Source of the DNA: Terriglobia bacterium
GTDB taxonomy: Bacteria; Acidobacteriota; Terriglobia; Terriglobales; Acidobacteriaceae
Direction: 5' to 3'
DNA: 64,000 nucleotides
NCBI GenBank assembly: GCA_020072815.1
Contig: JAIQGE010000003.1
Coordinates: 124,001 to 188,000 of the forward strand
In this document: positions 46,755-56,638 of the stretch, piece by piece
How positions within the stretch are numbered: position 1 is the first letter of the stretch
How the letters are laid out: every line of letters starts with the position of its first letter
The notes under the pieces: model-generated
Database searches by the model: none
What the model saw: the letters and a program-made list of their open reading frames with translations, nothing else
What the model was told of the DNA's origin: nothing
Translations under genes and position numbers: made by a program

Positions 46755-47495
46755 ATGCAGGAACAACTGTGGTTCACTGAAATCCTCAACCGGGCCGTGG
46801 GTGGCCCCGTGAACGCCCTTCTTGAGAAGCTGCCGGCGCCGTTTCATCCTGCCGACGCGGCCACTCCCATTACCAATGCGGTAGCCATGGAAGTCCTGGT
46901 AGTGGGCTTCATCCTGCTGCTGTTCCTGCTGGTGCGGTCAGGCCTCTCCGTGGACAAGCCCGGCAAACTGCAACACATGTTCGAAATGTTGCACGGCTTT
47001 ATCGCTGACCAGTGTGAGAGCATCATTGGACACGGCGGCAAACGCTTTGCTCCATACCTGACTTCGCTGGGATTTCTGATTCTGTTCTGCAACCTGATCG
47101 GGCTCATTCCCGGGTTTGAATCGCCCACCGCCGACCCCACGGTCCCCCTGGGCTGCGCTTTCGTCACGTTCATTTTTTACAACCTGCACGGCCTGCGGGA
47201 GCAGGGCGTCTGGGGTTACATCAAGCATTTCATGGGTCCGGTGTGGTGGATGGCATGGCTGCTGCTTCCCATTGAGTTGATTAGTCACCTGGCCCGTGTG
47301 ATGTCGCTCACCATCCGTCTTTATGCCAACATTTTTGCCGGCGATATGGTAACGCTGGCGTTTTTCACGCTCGTCCCCGTGGGCATTCCGGTGATTTTCC
47401 TGCTGCTGCACGTGGGCGTTTCGTTTTTGCAGACGTACATTTTTATTTTGTTGACCACGATTTACCTGCAAGGTGCGGTTTCGCACGAGCACTAA
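46755..47495 (+). CDS. atpB: ATP synthase F0 subunit a
   Basis: 246 residues. The essential Arg is in LARVMSLTIRLYANIFAGDM, within a set of five to six membrane helices (FILLLFLLVRSGLSV, YLTSLGFLILFCNLIGLIPGF and others). Subunit a provides the ion half-channels facing the c ring. Confidence 0.95.
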   Translation: MQEQLWFTEILNRAVGGPVNALLEKLPAPFHPADAATPITNAVAMEVLVVGFILLLFLLVRSGLSVDKPGKLQHMFEMLHGFIADQCESIIGHGGKRFAPYLTSLGFLILFCNLIGLIPGFESPTADPTVPLGCAFVTFIFYNLHGLREQGVWGYIKHFMGPVWWMAWLLLPIELISHLARVMSLTIRLYANIFAGDMVTLAFFTLVPVGIPVIFLLLHVGVSFLQTYIFILLTTIYLQGAVSHEH

Positions 47496-47574
47496 ACAAG
47501 CTTCAAGCGTGAGGGCCCCGTCCCCCAGGGCGGAAGCCAACCACCCACTGGAAGCTGATTTCATAGGAGAAACA

Positions 47575-47892
47575 ATGCGCAAAACAATGATCTTTGTCTT
47601 TCTGATGATGGCCCTGCTGTGCGTGGCCTCGCCGGTGTACGCCCAGGGCGGCGGCAGCCCGATCACCAGCAGTTGGTCCATCCCCATCGGCGCCGGTCTT
47701 TGCATGGGCATCGCCGCCGGTCTTTGCGGCTTGGGACAAGGCAGAGCGACTGGCTCCGCCGTGGAAGCCCTGGCCCGCAACCCTGGCGCCCGTCCAGGAA
47801 TCTTCATCTTTCTGCTGCTCGGCTTGGCGCTGATTGAGTCCCTGGCGCTGTACGCGCTGGTGATCGCCTTCCGCATTTCGCCGACTAAGTAA
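47575..47892 (+). CDS. atpE: ATP synthase F0 subunit c with N-terminal signal-like extension
   Basis: 105 residues from ATG 47575 (AGGAG upstream). The first 23 residues (MIFVFLMMALLCVASPVYA) look like a cleavable signal, then come the two c-subunit helices: GLCGLGQGRATG with the loop ARNPGARPG, and LALIESLALYALVIAF with the ion-binding Glu. Gln in helix 1 plus Glu-Ser and Tyr in helix 2 resemble sodium-type sites, but the usual Thr is Leu and the same pattern occurs in proton c rings. The F1 and b/delta genes are not here. Confidence 0.92.
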   Translation: MRKTMIFVFLMMALLCVASPVYAQGGGSPITSSWSIPIGAGLCMGIAAGLCGLGQGRATGSAVEALARNPGARPGIFIFLLLGLALIESLALYALVIAFRISPTK

Positions 47893-47910
47893 CAACTCGG
47901 AAGAGTTTTC

Positions 47911-47946
47911 AAGAGCCCGGCTATGTGGCCGGGCTTTCTTGTTTTT
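47911..47946 (+). terminator. Rho-independent terminator after atpE
   Basis: An 8-bp stem AGCCCGGC/GCCGGGCT (47914-47921 with 47928-47935, loop TATGTG) is followed by TTCTTGTTTTT. Between it and the repeat at 48101 nothing else is evident. Confidence 0.85.
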
Positions 47947-48100
47947 GAACGCAATCTACGCAACAGGCATTTTGGGCGAGACGGCGCCGTTCTTCCCCGA
48001 TAAACGAAGCTTTACAAAAACACACTATTTGTAACAGCGCGGGATACCGGTGTGCGATAGATTGGCCTTAGTACGCGAGCTAGTTCCTGCCTTGACAGCT

Positions 48101-48265
48101 CGGTAGTGGGTTAGTTTGGGTTTGTTATCAGTTTTCGTCTGGCAACTCAGGCGCGCGCGTGTTCATCGCTGCCGCGATGAACGTCTGCCTAAAGGCCCGC
48201 GATTCGCGAGCGAATCGCTAGACGCTGATACGGGTAGTGGGTCAATCCAAACTGACCGACTACCG
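48101..48265 (+). repeat. Structured repeat element, copy B (165 bp)
   Basis: Same design as copy A at 6646. Ends form a 19-bp inverted repeat with two mismatches (48101-48119 with 48247-48265). Hairpin 1 (48161-48182, loop TGCC) and hairpin 2 (GCGATTCGC/GCGAATCGC) have the same stems as in copy A but different loops. A second direct copy of the end (48233-48244) can pair with the terminal inverted copy (48253-48264, 11 of 12). Copy B has about 30 extra bases before hairpin 1. It ends 16 bp before the start codon at 48282, in the same orientation as the gene. Confidence 0.85.
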
Positions 48266-48281
48266 GCGGAGGTTCCCGATA

Positions 48282-50483
48282 GTGAAGATCAAGCATCTCG
48301 CGGTATTCCTGCTTTGTTTGGCTCCATTGTGCAGCTTCGCACAACCGAAGGTGCGCTTTGTCACGGACCTGAAGAAAGGCTCCATGTATGAGAGCTTTGG
48401 ACGGGCCGCCAAGGGAAAAGCAGCATGGAAGTCGCAGCAGGGAATTGCGTTTCTCAGCAAAGACCTTGTGGCGGTCTATCAGTTGCGGCAAAGTTCCGGC
48501 GACGCCAATCGATTTCTGCTGAACATCGGCATTGTGGACGCGCACAACGGGCACGAAGGGGGCTTTCTGCAGTTGCCCGCCGCCGACCGCTCTGCGGCGG
48601 TCATGGCCGTCCAGGATGGCAAGTTTCTGGCGCGTGCGGGAGACTCTCTTTATCTGTACTCAATCGGGCGCGAGCGGCTTGCTACCAAAGATCTGCCTGC
48701 TTCCAATCCAGGCCAGTTCGATGAGTGGCAAGTTGACGTGACTCCATCCGGAGCGACCGTGGTGCTGGCGCGACAGAAGCCACTGAGCGGCGAAGCGGAG
48801 ATCGAACTGCTCGAAAGCAATTCTTTAAGCTCCATCAAGAAATTCACGGTCGCGCATTTGGACCGCTGGTCAGCCTCAGACAACTTTCTGATCGCCGCCG
48901 ATCCCGCGGCCGAGCCGGGCGAAGCAGAGATGGGAGTCCTGGACTTTGACGGACACTGGCGCCGCCTCCGAACGGGGGCAGAAAGCGATGATCCTGACTG
49001 CAGGTACAACATGCTGGCGCTGGAGCGAGGCCTGATCGCCGCCTACGATTGCGATGATCTGCTGTTGGTGTCCAACTCCGGGGCCGTAGTATTGTCCAAT
49101 CCTTCGCGGCCCGGCGAATTCATTGCGTCGGTGGCCGGCGCGCGAAGTTATTTTGCCGAAGTGCTGGTTCCGGAAGAGACCGGACGCCCATACATCGCTG
49201 TCCATGACGTGACCAGCCGGGCCGAACGGTTGCACGTTTTTTTGCAGCGAGGGAATTTCTACTACTCGGTTTCTCCCGACGGAGCGCTGGCGGTCATCGA
49301 GGGAGATGAGCTGAAGGTCTATGAGGGCCAGCCTGCGTCTGAGGGCAAGACTGGAACTGTGGCTGCTGCCGCGCCCGGCGTCAAGGCCCATCTGCGCTGG
49401 CGGCTTGATCTGGACGACGAATACGGCTTTTCCACCTTCACCAGCGCCTCCAAGTCCACCTGGATGAAACAGCATGACGTGCTGTTTCTTTCGCCGGAGC
49501 GATTGCTGGTGTATCAGGTAAGCCAGGTGGCCCCGGCCGAGGGGCCTGTGCTTCTCGAAGGGCAAGTCCCTGGAACCAGTTTTACCCTGGAAGCCAAAGT
49601 GTTGGACGCTCAGGACGGCCACGAGATCAAGTCATTGAAAATCCCCACCACCTCCGGGTTTTCGAAAATCATCGCCACGCGTGACGGAAAATTCGCTGTC
49701 CGCGCAGGTGACTTCCTGTATCTCTACTCCGCTGATTTTGAGAAGCTGGCTTCGCGGGAACTTCCTTTGAAAGGCAAGGCCTTGGCGGAAGGCTGGCAAA
49801 TTGGCGTGTCGCCCAACGGGGAAGAATTGGCGTTGGTCCACCAGCAGATCTTTTCTCCCGCTCTGCCGCCTCCGATCGCGGCAGACAGGCTGGGCGTGGC
49901 GGAATTTGAGATCTTGAACGCGGACACCCTCCAGCCGGCCAAGTCATTCACCGTTCCGCACTACCTCAACTGGTGGTCCGCAGGGGACGGCTATCTGCTG
50001 GCCGCGAACCCACAGGAGCCCCCGGGGAAGCAGCATTTCGTCCGCATGGGCTTTGACGGCCAGTGGTCAACTCTGAACCCGGAGTGGGACCCAGCGGCAG
50101 GCTGCCAGGTACAGATGGACCAACTGCAACAAGAGCGCATCGTCTTTTATGGTTGCGGAAACGTTTTGGTGCGGGCGGCGAGTGGATACAACCTGCTTTC
50201 CGTGGCGGAAAACGTTTCTCAAGGCGTTGCCGCTTCAGCAACCGGGGCCGGCAAATACCTGGCTGTGGGGTTCGGCCGTTACGATATGGGTCCCTTCCGG
50301 CCTCAAGTGGGGAGTCCAAATCTGGTGCGACCCATGCTGATTGAAGTCTATGATCTGGCGACCGCGAAGACCGTCATGTCCGTTCCGGTGAGAAGTGAAA
50401 ACTCTTATTACGCGATTTCCCCGCAAGGAACTCTGGCTGTGGTTGATGGCCCCGTGCTGGCAGTCTTTCAACCGGAACCATGA
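48282..50483 (+). CDS. Secreted protein made of two duplicated beta-rich halves
   Basis: 733 residues from GTG 48282, chosen for GGAGG nine bases upstream and a signal peptide right after it (KIKHLAVFLLCLAPLCSFA). The two halves repeat each other: LSKDLVAVYQL with LSPERLLVYQV, VDAHNGHEGGFL with LDAQDGHEIKSL, GKFLARAGDSLYLYS with GKFAVRAGDFLYLYS, KKFTVAHLDRWSA with KSFTVPHYLNWWSA, and YYSVSPDGALAVIEG with YYAISPQGTLAVVDG. Probably a double beta-propeller. Family unknown to me. Confidence 0.8.
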   Translation: MKIKHLAVFLLCLAPLCSFAQPKVRFVTDLKKGSMYESFGRAAKGKAAWKSQQGIAFLSKDLVAVYQLRQSSGDANRFLLNIGIVDAHNGHEGGFLQLPAADRSAAVMAVQDGKFLARAGDSLYLYSIGRERLATKDLPASNPGQFDEWQVDVTPSGATVVLARQKPLSGEAEIELLESNSLSSIKKFTVAHLDRWSASDNFLIAADPAAEPGEAEMGVLDFDGHWRRLRTGAESDDPDCRYNMLALERGLIAAYDCDDLLLVSNSGAVVLSNPSRPGEFIASVAGARSYFAEVLVPEETGRPYIAVHDVTSRAERLHVFLQRGNFYYSVSPDGALAVIEGDELKVYEGQPASEGKTGTVAAAAPGVKAHLRWRLDLDDEYGFSTFTSASKSTWMKQHDVLFLSPERLLVYQVSQVAPAEGPVLLEGQVPGTSFTLEAKVLDAQDGHEIKSLKIPTTSGFSKIIATRDGKFAVRAGDFLYLYSADFEKLASRELPLKGKALAEGWQIGVSPNGEELALVHQQIFSPALPPPIAADRLGVAEFEILNADTLQPAKSFTVPHYLNWWSAGDGYLLAANPQEPPGKQHFVRMGFDGQWSTLNPEWDPAAGCQVQMDQLQQERIVFYGCGNVLVRAASGYNLLSVAENVSQGVAASATGAGKYLAVGFGRYDMGPFRPQVGSPNLVRPMLIEVYDLATAKTVMSVPVRSENSYYAISPQGTLAVVDGPVLAVFQPEP

Positions 50484-50532
50484 TGCCCGGAGCTGTGACG
50501 CCGGAGTGATCAAGTGGCGCGAGGCGAAGCGG

Positions 50533-52119
50533 TTATTTTTCCGGAGTAACCGTCAGACTCGCCGGTTCAGCATTGCTGGGCACAGTCTTTAGCATGTAAA
50601 CCACCGTAGGTTTGCGGTCCGGGGCCAGATCGAGCGCTGCTCGTGCGGCTGAATTGGTCACACGTCCCGGCGCCACGCCCAGCCAGATGGTGGCAATCGC
50701 CGCCGCGATCAACGCCAGCCGCATGGCTGCTGAGGGGCTGGCCGGCGCTTCGTCAACTGTAGGTTCACGCATGTACATGACCACGATGATTCGCAGGTAA
50801 TAGTAGGAAGCCACCGCGCTGTTGATCACGCCGATAATCACCAGCCAAATCAGCGCCTGCGGATGCGTCGCAGAAGCGGAGCCGGACAGGGCCGAGGTGA
50901 AAACGTAATACTTTCCCAGGAAGCCCGCCGTGGCCGGGATGCCGATCAGTGACAGCAGGAAAACCGTGAGCGTGAAGGCCAGCAGCGGAGAGCGTTTGCC
51001 CATGCCGGCATAGTCGTCCATGGTGACGTAGCGTTCGCCGGTGGAGGAGACGTGGCTGATCACCGCGAACGCGCCCACGTTCATGGCCGCGTAGGAAGCG
51101 GTATAGAAGATGGCGGCCCAGATGCCGTCATTGTTCTGTGCGGCAAAAGCAACCAGGATGTAGCCGGCGTGAGCAATGGAAGAGTATGCCAGCATGCGCT
51201 TCACGTTGTTCTGCATGAGCGCGCCGAAATTGCCCAGCGTCATGGAGAGCGCGGCGGAGATCCATATCAGCCAGAACCATTTGGTGCTGGTAGTGGCAAA
51301 AAGCATGCGCAACAGCACGGCAAACGCCGCCGCCTTCGGCGCGGTGGACATCAACGCGACGACTGGCGCCGGTGCGCCTTCGTAAACGTCAGGCGTCCAG
51401 ATGTGGAAGGGCGCTGAGGCGATCTTGAAGCCCAGTCCCACGATCATGAGCGCGACCGCCATGAACGCCAGAACGCCCGGAGTCCCAGCGGCGTTCACCT
51501 GCTCGCCCAGCACTTTTGGGATGTCCAGCAGGTTGGTGGATCCTGTGGCTCCAAACATGAGCGCCACGCCATACAGAAAGAAGGCGGTGGCAAACGATCC
51601 CAGCAGAAAGTACTTGATCGCCGACTCCGTGCTGGAAGCAGTGCGCCGGCGATAGCCGGCCAGAACGTAAGTGGAAATAGAAGAGATTTCCAGCGCGATG
51701 AAGATCAGCACCAGCTCTACGGCGGACGACATCAGCACCATGCCCACGGTCCCGAAAAGAATCAGGGCGTAGTATTCGCCGCTGTTCATCTTCTGAACTT
51801 CCAGGTATTCGAGCGACGCCAGAATGCAGACTGCGGAGATGGCCGGGATCAGAATGTGGAAGAAGATGGAGAAACTATCCACGCGGACCATGCCGAACCA
51901 GCCCGGCGTGCTGAAGCTGGCATCGCGGGCCAGCCAGGCCATCTGGCAGAATGCCGCTGCAATCGCCCCAAGCGAGCCCAGCAGAGATAACAGACCAAGG
52001 CTCTTGCGGCTTGCGCCCGGCTTCAGCAGCGGGTCAATCATCATCACCGCGATACCAAACGCGGTGAGCACCAGCTCAGGCAGGATGCGAATGTAGTCGA
52101 TGGTTTGAATCGGGTTCAT
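50533..52119 (-). CDS. nuoN: NADH-quinone oxidoreductase subunit N
   Basis: 528 residues with about fourteen membrane helices, an antiporter-like pumping subunit. The conserved MSTAPKAAAFAVLLRML and NNVKRMLAYSSIAHAGYIL segments carry the channel Lys residues. Its start overlaps the stop of nuoM by 4 bp. Last gene of the operon; it ends 49 bp from the end of the convergent secreted-protein gene. Confidence 0.95.
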   Translation of the reverse strand: MNPIQTIDYIRILPELVLTAFGIAVMMIDPLLKPGASRKSLGLLSLLGSLGAIAAAFCQMAWLARDASFSTPGWFGMVRVDSFSIFFHILIPAISAVCILASLEYLEVQKMNSGEYYALILFGTVGMVLMSSAVELVLIFIALEISSISTYVLAGYRRRTASSTESAIKYFLLGSFATAFFLYGVALMFGATGSTNLLDIPKVLGEQVNAAGTPGVLAFMAVALMIVGLGFKIASAPFHIWTPDVYEGAPAPVVALMSTAPKAAAFAVLLRMLFATTSTKWFWLIWISAALSMTLGNFGALMQNNVKRMLAYSSIAHAGYILVAFAAQNNDGIWAAIFYTASYAAMNVGAFAVISHVSSTGERYVTMDDYAGMGKRSPLLAFTLTVFLLSLIGIPATAGFLGKYYVFTSALSGSASATHPQALIWLVIIGVINSAVASYYYLRIIVVMYMREPTVDEAPASPSAAMRLALIAAAIATIWLGVAPGRVTNSAARAALDLAPDRKPTVVYMLKTVPSNAEPASLTVTPEK

Positions 52120-53726
52120 CGTTTTTCCTCAACCCGGTTTTCCTCAACCCGGTTCTGTCCACCCGCTGATGTTGCCGAAATTGACGTAGCCGAAATTGGT
52201 GTCGCCGAAATTGATACTGCTGCAATGGGAGTTGCTGGCGCGTTCTTGCCGGCCTTGACAACGGCCACCGCGGGATCAATGCTCTTCATCCAGTAAGGCG
52301 AGATCACGCCCATCACCAGGGCCATCACCGCCACCGGCCACAGGGAAATTTGCTCGCGCGCGTCCAGGTCCGGCAGGGCCTTGTTTTCGTCGTGATGGAT
52401 CGGGCCGTAGAAAACTTTCTGGTACATCCAGAGCAGGTAGCACGCGCCCCAGATCACGCCGCTGGTGGCCAAGGAAGCGTAGAGCATGCCGTGCGGATGG
52501 CTCTGCGCCGCGCCGCTGAGCACCAGGAATTCGCCGACGAAGCCGTTCATCAGCGGCAGCCCGACGGAGGACAGCACTGCGATGAGAAAGAACGTGGCGT
52601 ACACCGGCATGGGCGTAGCCAGGCCGCCGAATTCCTTGAATTCGTAGGTGTGCTTGCGCTCGTACAGCATGCCGGCCAGCATGAAGAGCGCTCCGGTGGA
52701 GATGCCATGGTTCAGCATCTGGTACACCGCGCCGTCAATTCCGGCTTGGGTGAAGGTGAAGATGCCCAGCACCACGAAGCCCAGGTGGCTGACGGAAGAG
52801 TAGGCAATCAGCTTCTTCAGGTTCGGCTGGACCAGCGCCACCAGCGCGCCGTAAATGATTCCGATGATGGCCAGAACAATGATCCACGAGGCGTTGTTGC
52901 GGGATTGGTCGGGGAACATGCCCAGGTTGAATCGCAACAGGCCGTATGTGCCCATCTTGAGCAGCACGCCGGCCAGCAGGACGGAGCCGGCGGTGGGGGC
53001 TTCCACGTGCGCGTCCGGCAGCCAGGTGTGCAGTGGGAACAGAGGGACTTTCACGGCAAACGCCACAAAGAATCCGAGAAAGAGCCACTGCAACGTAGAA
53101 GCTGAGACGCCGTTGGCGGCAATCAGGTCGCGAAACGCTGCGTACTCAAAGTTGTGCGCAGGGTTGTGCGTGTACAAGTAGATGATGGCCACCAGCATGA
53201 AGACGGAAGCGACCATGGTGTACAGGAAGAATTTCACGGCGGCATAAACGCGGCGTCCATGCCCGTACATGCCAATCAGCAAGGCCATGGGAATCAGCGT
53301 GGCTTCCCAGAAAACGTAGAAGAGGAACATGTCCAGCGCCAAGAAGACGCCGATCATCGCCGTCTCCAGCACCAGCAGCAGGACGAAGAATTCCTTCACG
53401 CGATCATGAATTGATTTCCACGAAACCAGCACGCCCAGGGGCACCAGGAACGTGGTGAGCACTACCAGCCACATCGAGATGCCGTCCACGCCCATGTGGT
53501 AGTGGATGGCCTGGCCAATCCAGGCGTGGTTGGTATCAAACTGCGGCTGGAACCCATGTTGGCCGTAGTCGAAGAACCGGACCAGGTGCAACGAGAAGAG
53601 GAACGTGACAACGGAAAAGATCAGAGCAGCCCAGCGCAGCAGGCGATCATTGCGCGGCATGAGCATGATCAGCACCGCGCCGATGGTGGGAAGGAACGTG
53701 ACGAGTGTAAGGATGGAACCGTTCAC
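52116..53726 (-). CDS. nuoM: NADH-quinone oxidoreductase subunit M
   Basis: 536 residues. The pumping core is normal (HTWLPDAHVEAPTAGSVLLA and KKLIAYSSVSHLGFVVLG). The C-terminus carries an unusual tail of about 45 residues encoded by short tandem repeats (VSISATPISATSISAT, then NRVEENRVEEKR). It overlaps nuoN and nuoL by 4 bp each. Confidence 0.95.
   Translation of the reverse strand: MNGSILTLVTFLPTIGAVLIMLMPRNDRLLRWAALIFSVVTFLFSLHLVRFFDYGQHGFQPQFDTNHAWIGQAIHYHMGVDGISMWLVVLTTFLVPLGVLVSWKSIHDRVKEFFVLLLVLETAMIGVFLALDMFLFYVFWEATLIPMALLIGMYGHGRRVYAAVKFFLYTMVASVFMLVAIIYLYTHNPAHNFEYAAFRDLIAANGVSASTLQWLFLGFFVAFAVKVPLFPLHTWLPDAHVEAPTAGSVLLAGVLLKMGTYGLLRFNLGMFPDQSRNNASWIIVLAIIGIIYGALVALVQPNLKKLIAYSSVSHLGFVVLGIFTFTQAGIDGAVYQMLNHGISTGALFMLAGMLYERKHTYEFKEFGGLATPMPVYATFFLIAVLSSVGLPLMNGFVGEFLVLSGAAQSHPHGMLYASLATSGVIWGACYLLWMYQKVFYGPIHHDENKALPDLDAREQISLWPVAVMALVMGVISPYWMKSIDPAVAVVKAGKNAPATPIAAVSISATPISATSISATSAGGQNRVEENRVEEKR
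52122..52230. repeat. 15-bp tandem repeats encoding the NuoM tail
   Basis: Two kinds of units stand side by side: TTTTCCTCAACCCGG repeated (about 52122-52153) and GCCGAAATTG followed by five variable bases repeated (about 52175-52220). Both have a 15-bp period, so changes in copy number keep the frame. Confidence 0.8.
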
Positions 53727-55792
53727 TTCTGCACCCCCAGCCAGATCATGTAGGCGATGACCGCTGCGCCGCCCAAAGCCACCCAGGCGGCGTAGGAACG
53801 GATGTTGCCGGATTGCATGCGGCGCAGCTCGTTGCCGATGCCTTGCGAAGTGGAGCCCGCTCCGTTCACCAGGCCGTCAATCACGCCCTGGTCCACGCCG
53901 CGCCAGAAGACGACAGTCGAGAGGGCTAGCAAGGGTTTGACCAGCAGCAGGCCATAGCCTTCGTCCACGTAGTATTTGTGCAGGACAGTGAGGTAGATGC
54001 CGTGAATTTTGCCTGTGATTCTGTCGGGCAGGCCCGGACTCTTGAAGTAGAGCAGCCAGGCAAAGAACAAGCCAAGCAGCGCGGCGCCGACCGATGTGCC
54101 GGCCAGCAGCCACTCTTCGCTAGCGTTCTCTTTTGCTGTCTCCTGCGTAAGACCAGCGTGGGCGGCTTCCACGCTTTCACCGGCGACTGCCGAACTTGAA
54201 GTCATCACTGGCGCCAGGAAATGTTCAATCTCATTGTGACCTTTCATAAAGGCCGGTACGCCCACCCAGCCGCCGACGAATGAAAGGATCGCCAGAACCA
54301 CCAGCGGCCCAATCATGATCCAGGGCGATTCGTGCACGCCATGACCGTGGTCGTCATCGTGACCGTGAGCGGCGGCGGCGGCGGCGGGTGCGGCATGAGT
54401 TGCGATTGCGTGGGCATCGCCCAGATCGGCGTCAGGCCGGCGCTCGCCGAAGAAGGTCATAAACCACAGTCGGAACATGTAAAAAGAAGTGATACCGGCG
54501 GTGACCACGCCGATAATCCACATGATGGGCCCCGCGGTCGGGCTCTTATAGACTTCGCCGAGAATCTGGTCTTTGCTGAAAAACCCGGCAAACGGCGGGA
54601 TGCCGGCGATGGCGATGGTGGCGATGGTCATCACCCAGAACGTTCTAGGAATCAGTTTCTTGAGTCCGCCCATGCGGCGCATGTCCTGTTCACCGCTCAG
54701 AGCATGAATGACCGATCCCGCGCCAAGGAAGAGCAGCGCCTTGAAGAACGCGTGGGTCATCAGGTGAAAGATTGCGGCGGAGTATGCGGCCGCGCCGCAC
54801 GCCAGGAACATGTAGCCGAGCTGTGAGACGGTGGAGTAAGCCAGCACGCGCTTGATGTCCGTCTGCGCCATGCCCATGGTGGCGGCAAAGATGGCGGTGA
54901 GGCAGCCGATGATGGCCACAATTTCCAGCGCATGCGGCGCTAGATTAAAGATGGCATGCGAACGGGCGATCATGTAGATGCCCGCGGTGACCATGGTCGC
55001 GGCGTGGATCAAGGCCGAGACCGGCGTGGGCCCTTCCATGGCGTCCGGCAGCCAGACGTAGAGCGGGACCTGTGCGGATTTGCCCGTGGCGCCAAACATC
55101 AGGCAGAGCGCGGTGATGGTCAGAAAGCCGAAGCCGGCTTCTACGGGATACTTTGAAGAATCCTTCAGCGCGTTGAACACGCCGTCATAGTCCAGCGTGC
55201 CGAAATGCTGAATCAGCAGAAACATGCCGATCAGAAACGCGAAGTCGCCAATGCGGTTGACGATGAAGGCTTTCTTGCCGGCGTCGGCCGCAGAGTCCTT
55301 GAGGAAGTAGAAGCCGATCAGCAGATATGACGCGAGCCCCACGCCTTCCCATCCCACAAACATCAAGAGATAGTTATTGGCAAGCACTAGCGTCAGCATG
55401 AAGAACATGAAGAGGTTCAGGTAGGCAAAGAAGCGGTAATACCCGCCTTCATGCGCCATGTAGCCAACGGCATAAATATGGATCAGAAAGCCTACGCCGG
55501 TGACCACCAGGACCATAATCATGGAGAGCTGGTCCAGATAGAAGCCAAATGGCGCGGAAAAGCCTGTGGTCCAAATCCAAGCGCCGTGGTTCTCAATGTA
55601 GGGCAGAGCAATCGCGCCGCCCGGCCACGCCTTCCATACCGCCCACGAAGCCCAGCCGAACGAGACCGCGGTAAACAGCAAGGCTACAAAGGAGACCATG
55701 CCGTTCTTGAAGCGGCGTCCGAAAAGGCCATTGATGGCCGCGCCGGCCAGCGGCAGCAGCGGAATGACCCAGAGATATAAGTTGTCGGTCAT
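53723..55792 (-). CDS. nuoL: NADH-quinone oxidoreductase subunit L
   Basis: 689 residues, the largest pumping subunit. [20 protein letters not shown] and [18 protein letters not shown] are conserved. A His/Ala-rich stretch ([19 protein letters not shown]) sits in a loop before the last third. The C-terminal lateral helix region is present. Confidence 0.95.
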   Translation of the reverse strand: MTDNLYLWVIPLLPLAGAAINGLFGRRFKNGMVSFVALLFTAVSFGWASWAVWKAWPGGAIALPYIENHGAWIWTTGFSAPFGFYLDQLSMIMVLVVTGVGFLIHIYAVGYMAHEGGYYRFFAYLNLFMFFMLTLVLANNYLLMFVGWEGVGLASYLLIGFYFLKDSAADAGKKAFIVNRIGDFAFLIGMFLLIQHFGTLDYDGVFNALKDSSKYPVEAGFGFLTITALCLMFGATGKSAQVPLYVWLPDAMEGPTPVSALIHAATMVTAGIYMIARSHAIFNLAPHALEIVAIIGCLTAIFAATMGMAQTDIKRVLAYSTVSQLGYMFLACGAAAYSAAIFHLMTHAFFKALLFLGAGSVIHALSGEQDMRRMGGLKKLIPRTFWVMTIATIAIAGIPPFAGFFSKDQILGEVYKSPTAGPIMWIIGVVTAGITSFYMFRLWFMTFFGERRPDADLGDAHAIATHAAPAAAAAAHGHDDDHGHGVHESPWIMIGPLVVLAILSFVGGWVGVPAFMKGHNEIEHFLAPVMTSSSAVAGESVEAAHAGLTQETAKENASEEWLLAGTSVGAALLGLFFAWLLYFKSPGLPDRITGKIHGIYLTVLHKYYVDEGYGLLLVKPLLALSTVVFWRGVDQGVIDGLVNGAGSTSQGIGNELRRMQSGNIRSYAAWVALGGAAVIAYMIWLGVQK

Positions 55793-56130
55793 AGTTTCAG
55801 CAGGTTTACCCGGTCAACATTCAAAGTCTCACGCGTACGGAACACCGCAATGATAATCGCCAGTCCCACCGCCGCTTCCGCAGCAGCCACCACCATCACA
55901 AAGAAAACAAACACGTGGCCGCTCAAGCCGACAATCTTTGCGCCGCTGGGCAGCAGTCCGCCGTGCGCATTCCAATAATTGGCGAAGGCCACAAACGTCA
56001 GGTTTACGGCGTTGAGCATCAGCTCAATGGACATAAAAATGGTGATGATGTTGCGCTTGAGCAGGAATCCCAGCACGCCCAGACAAAACAGCACCGCGCT
56101 GAGGGTCAGATACCAGGAGAGAGGAACCAC
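55789..56130 (-). CDS. nuoK: NADH-quinone oxidoreductase subunit K
   Basis: 113 residues from GTG 56130. Three membrane helices with the conserved Glu residues in [16 protein letters not shown] and [18 protein letters not shown], essential for proton transfer. Overlaps nuoL by 4 bp and abuts nuoJ. Confidence 0.93.
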   Translation of the reverse strand: MVPLSWYLTLSAVLFCLGVLGFLLKRNIITIFMSIELMLNAVNLTFVAFANYWNAHGGLLPSGAKIVGLSGHVFVFFVMVVAAAEAAVGLAIIIAVFRTRETLNVDRVNLLKL

Positions 56131-56631
56131 TTAGTTTTCCCTCCTTCCCAGCACTACCGCGCCCATGATGGCGATGAGGATTAGCACGGAGGTGACTTCA
56201 AACGGAAGCAGAAAGTCTTTGAAGAGCAGGCGGGCGATGGGATGGGTCTCACCGAAGTCGCCTGCACTGATGCTGACGCCGCTCAGCCCCTTGCTCGTGG
56301 TGAGCATGGTCCAGCTCACCAGGCAGCCCAAAACGATCACGCCGGGCACGCCGATGAGCAACGCCATCACGCTGCCCTTGCTGCGCTCTTCCGCGCCGGC
56401 ATTGAGCAGCATGATGACGAAAACGAACAAAACCATGATGGCCCCGGCGTAAACGATCACCTGGATGGCTGCGACAAACTCCGCGCCCAGCAGCAGGTAA
56501 ATCAGCGCCAGCGAAGCCATCACCACCACCAGCGACAGCGCGCTGTTGATGGGGTGGCGCTGGACCAGCAGGTTCACAGCGCCGGCCACGCAGATCAGTC
56601 CGAAGACGATGAATAGTACCTGGTGAACCAT
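56131..56631 (-). CDS. nuoJ: NADH-quinone oxidoreductase subunit J
   Basis: 166 residues from ATG 56631; upstream in-frame sequence lies in nuoH and was rejected. Five helices, with the pi-bulge helix motif AAIQVIVYAGAIMVLFVFVIM. It follows nuoH directly, where nuoI would be expected. Confidence 0.93.
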   Translation of the reverse strand: MVHQVLFIVFGLICVAGAVNLLVQRHPINSALSLVVVMASLALIYLLLGAEFVAAIQVIVYAGAIMVLFVFVIMLLNAGAEERSKGSVMALLIGVPGVIVLGCLVSWTMLTTSKGLSGVSISAGDFGETHPIARLLFKDFLLPFEVTSVLILIAIMGAVVLGRREN

Positions 56632-56638
56632 TTCGGTT

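Noticed and set aside
47575-47892. Claim that the ATP synthase is sodium-driven
   Set aside because: The Thr next to the ion-binding Glu-Ser is Leu, and proton-type c subunits can share the remaining residues.
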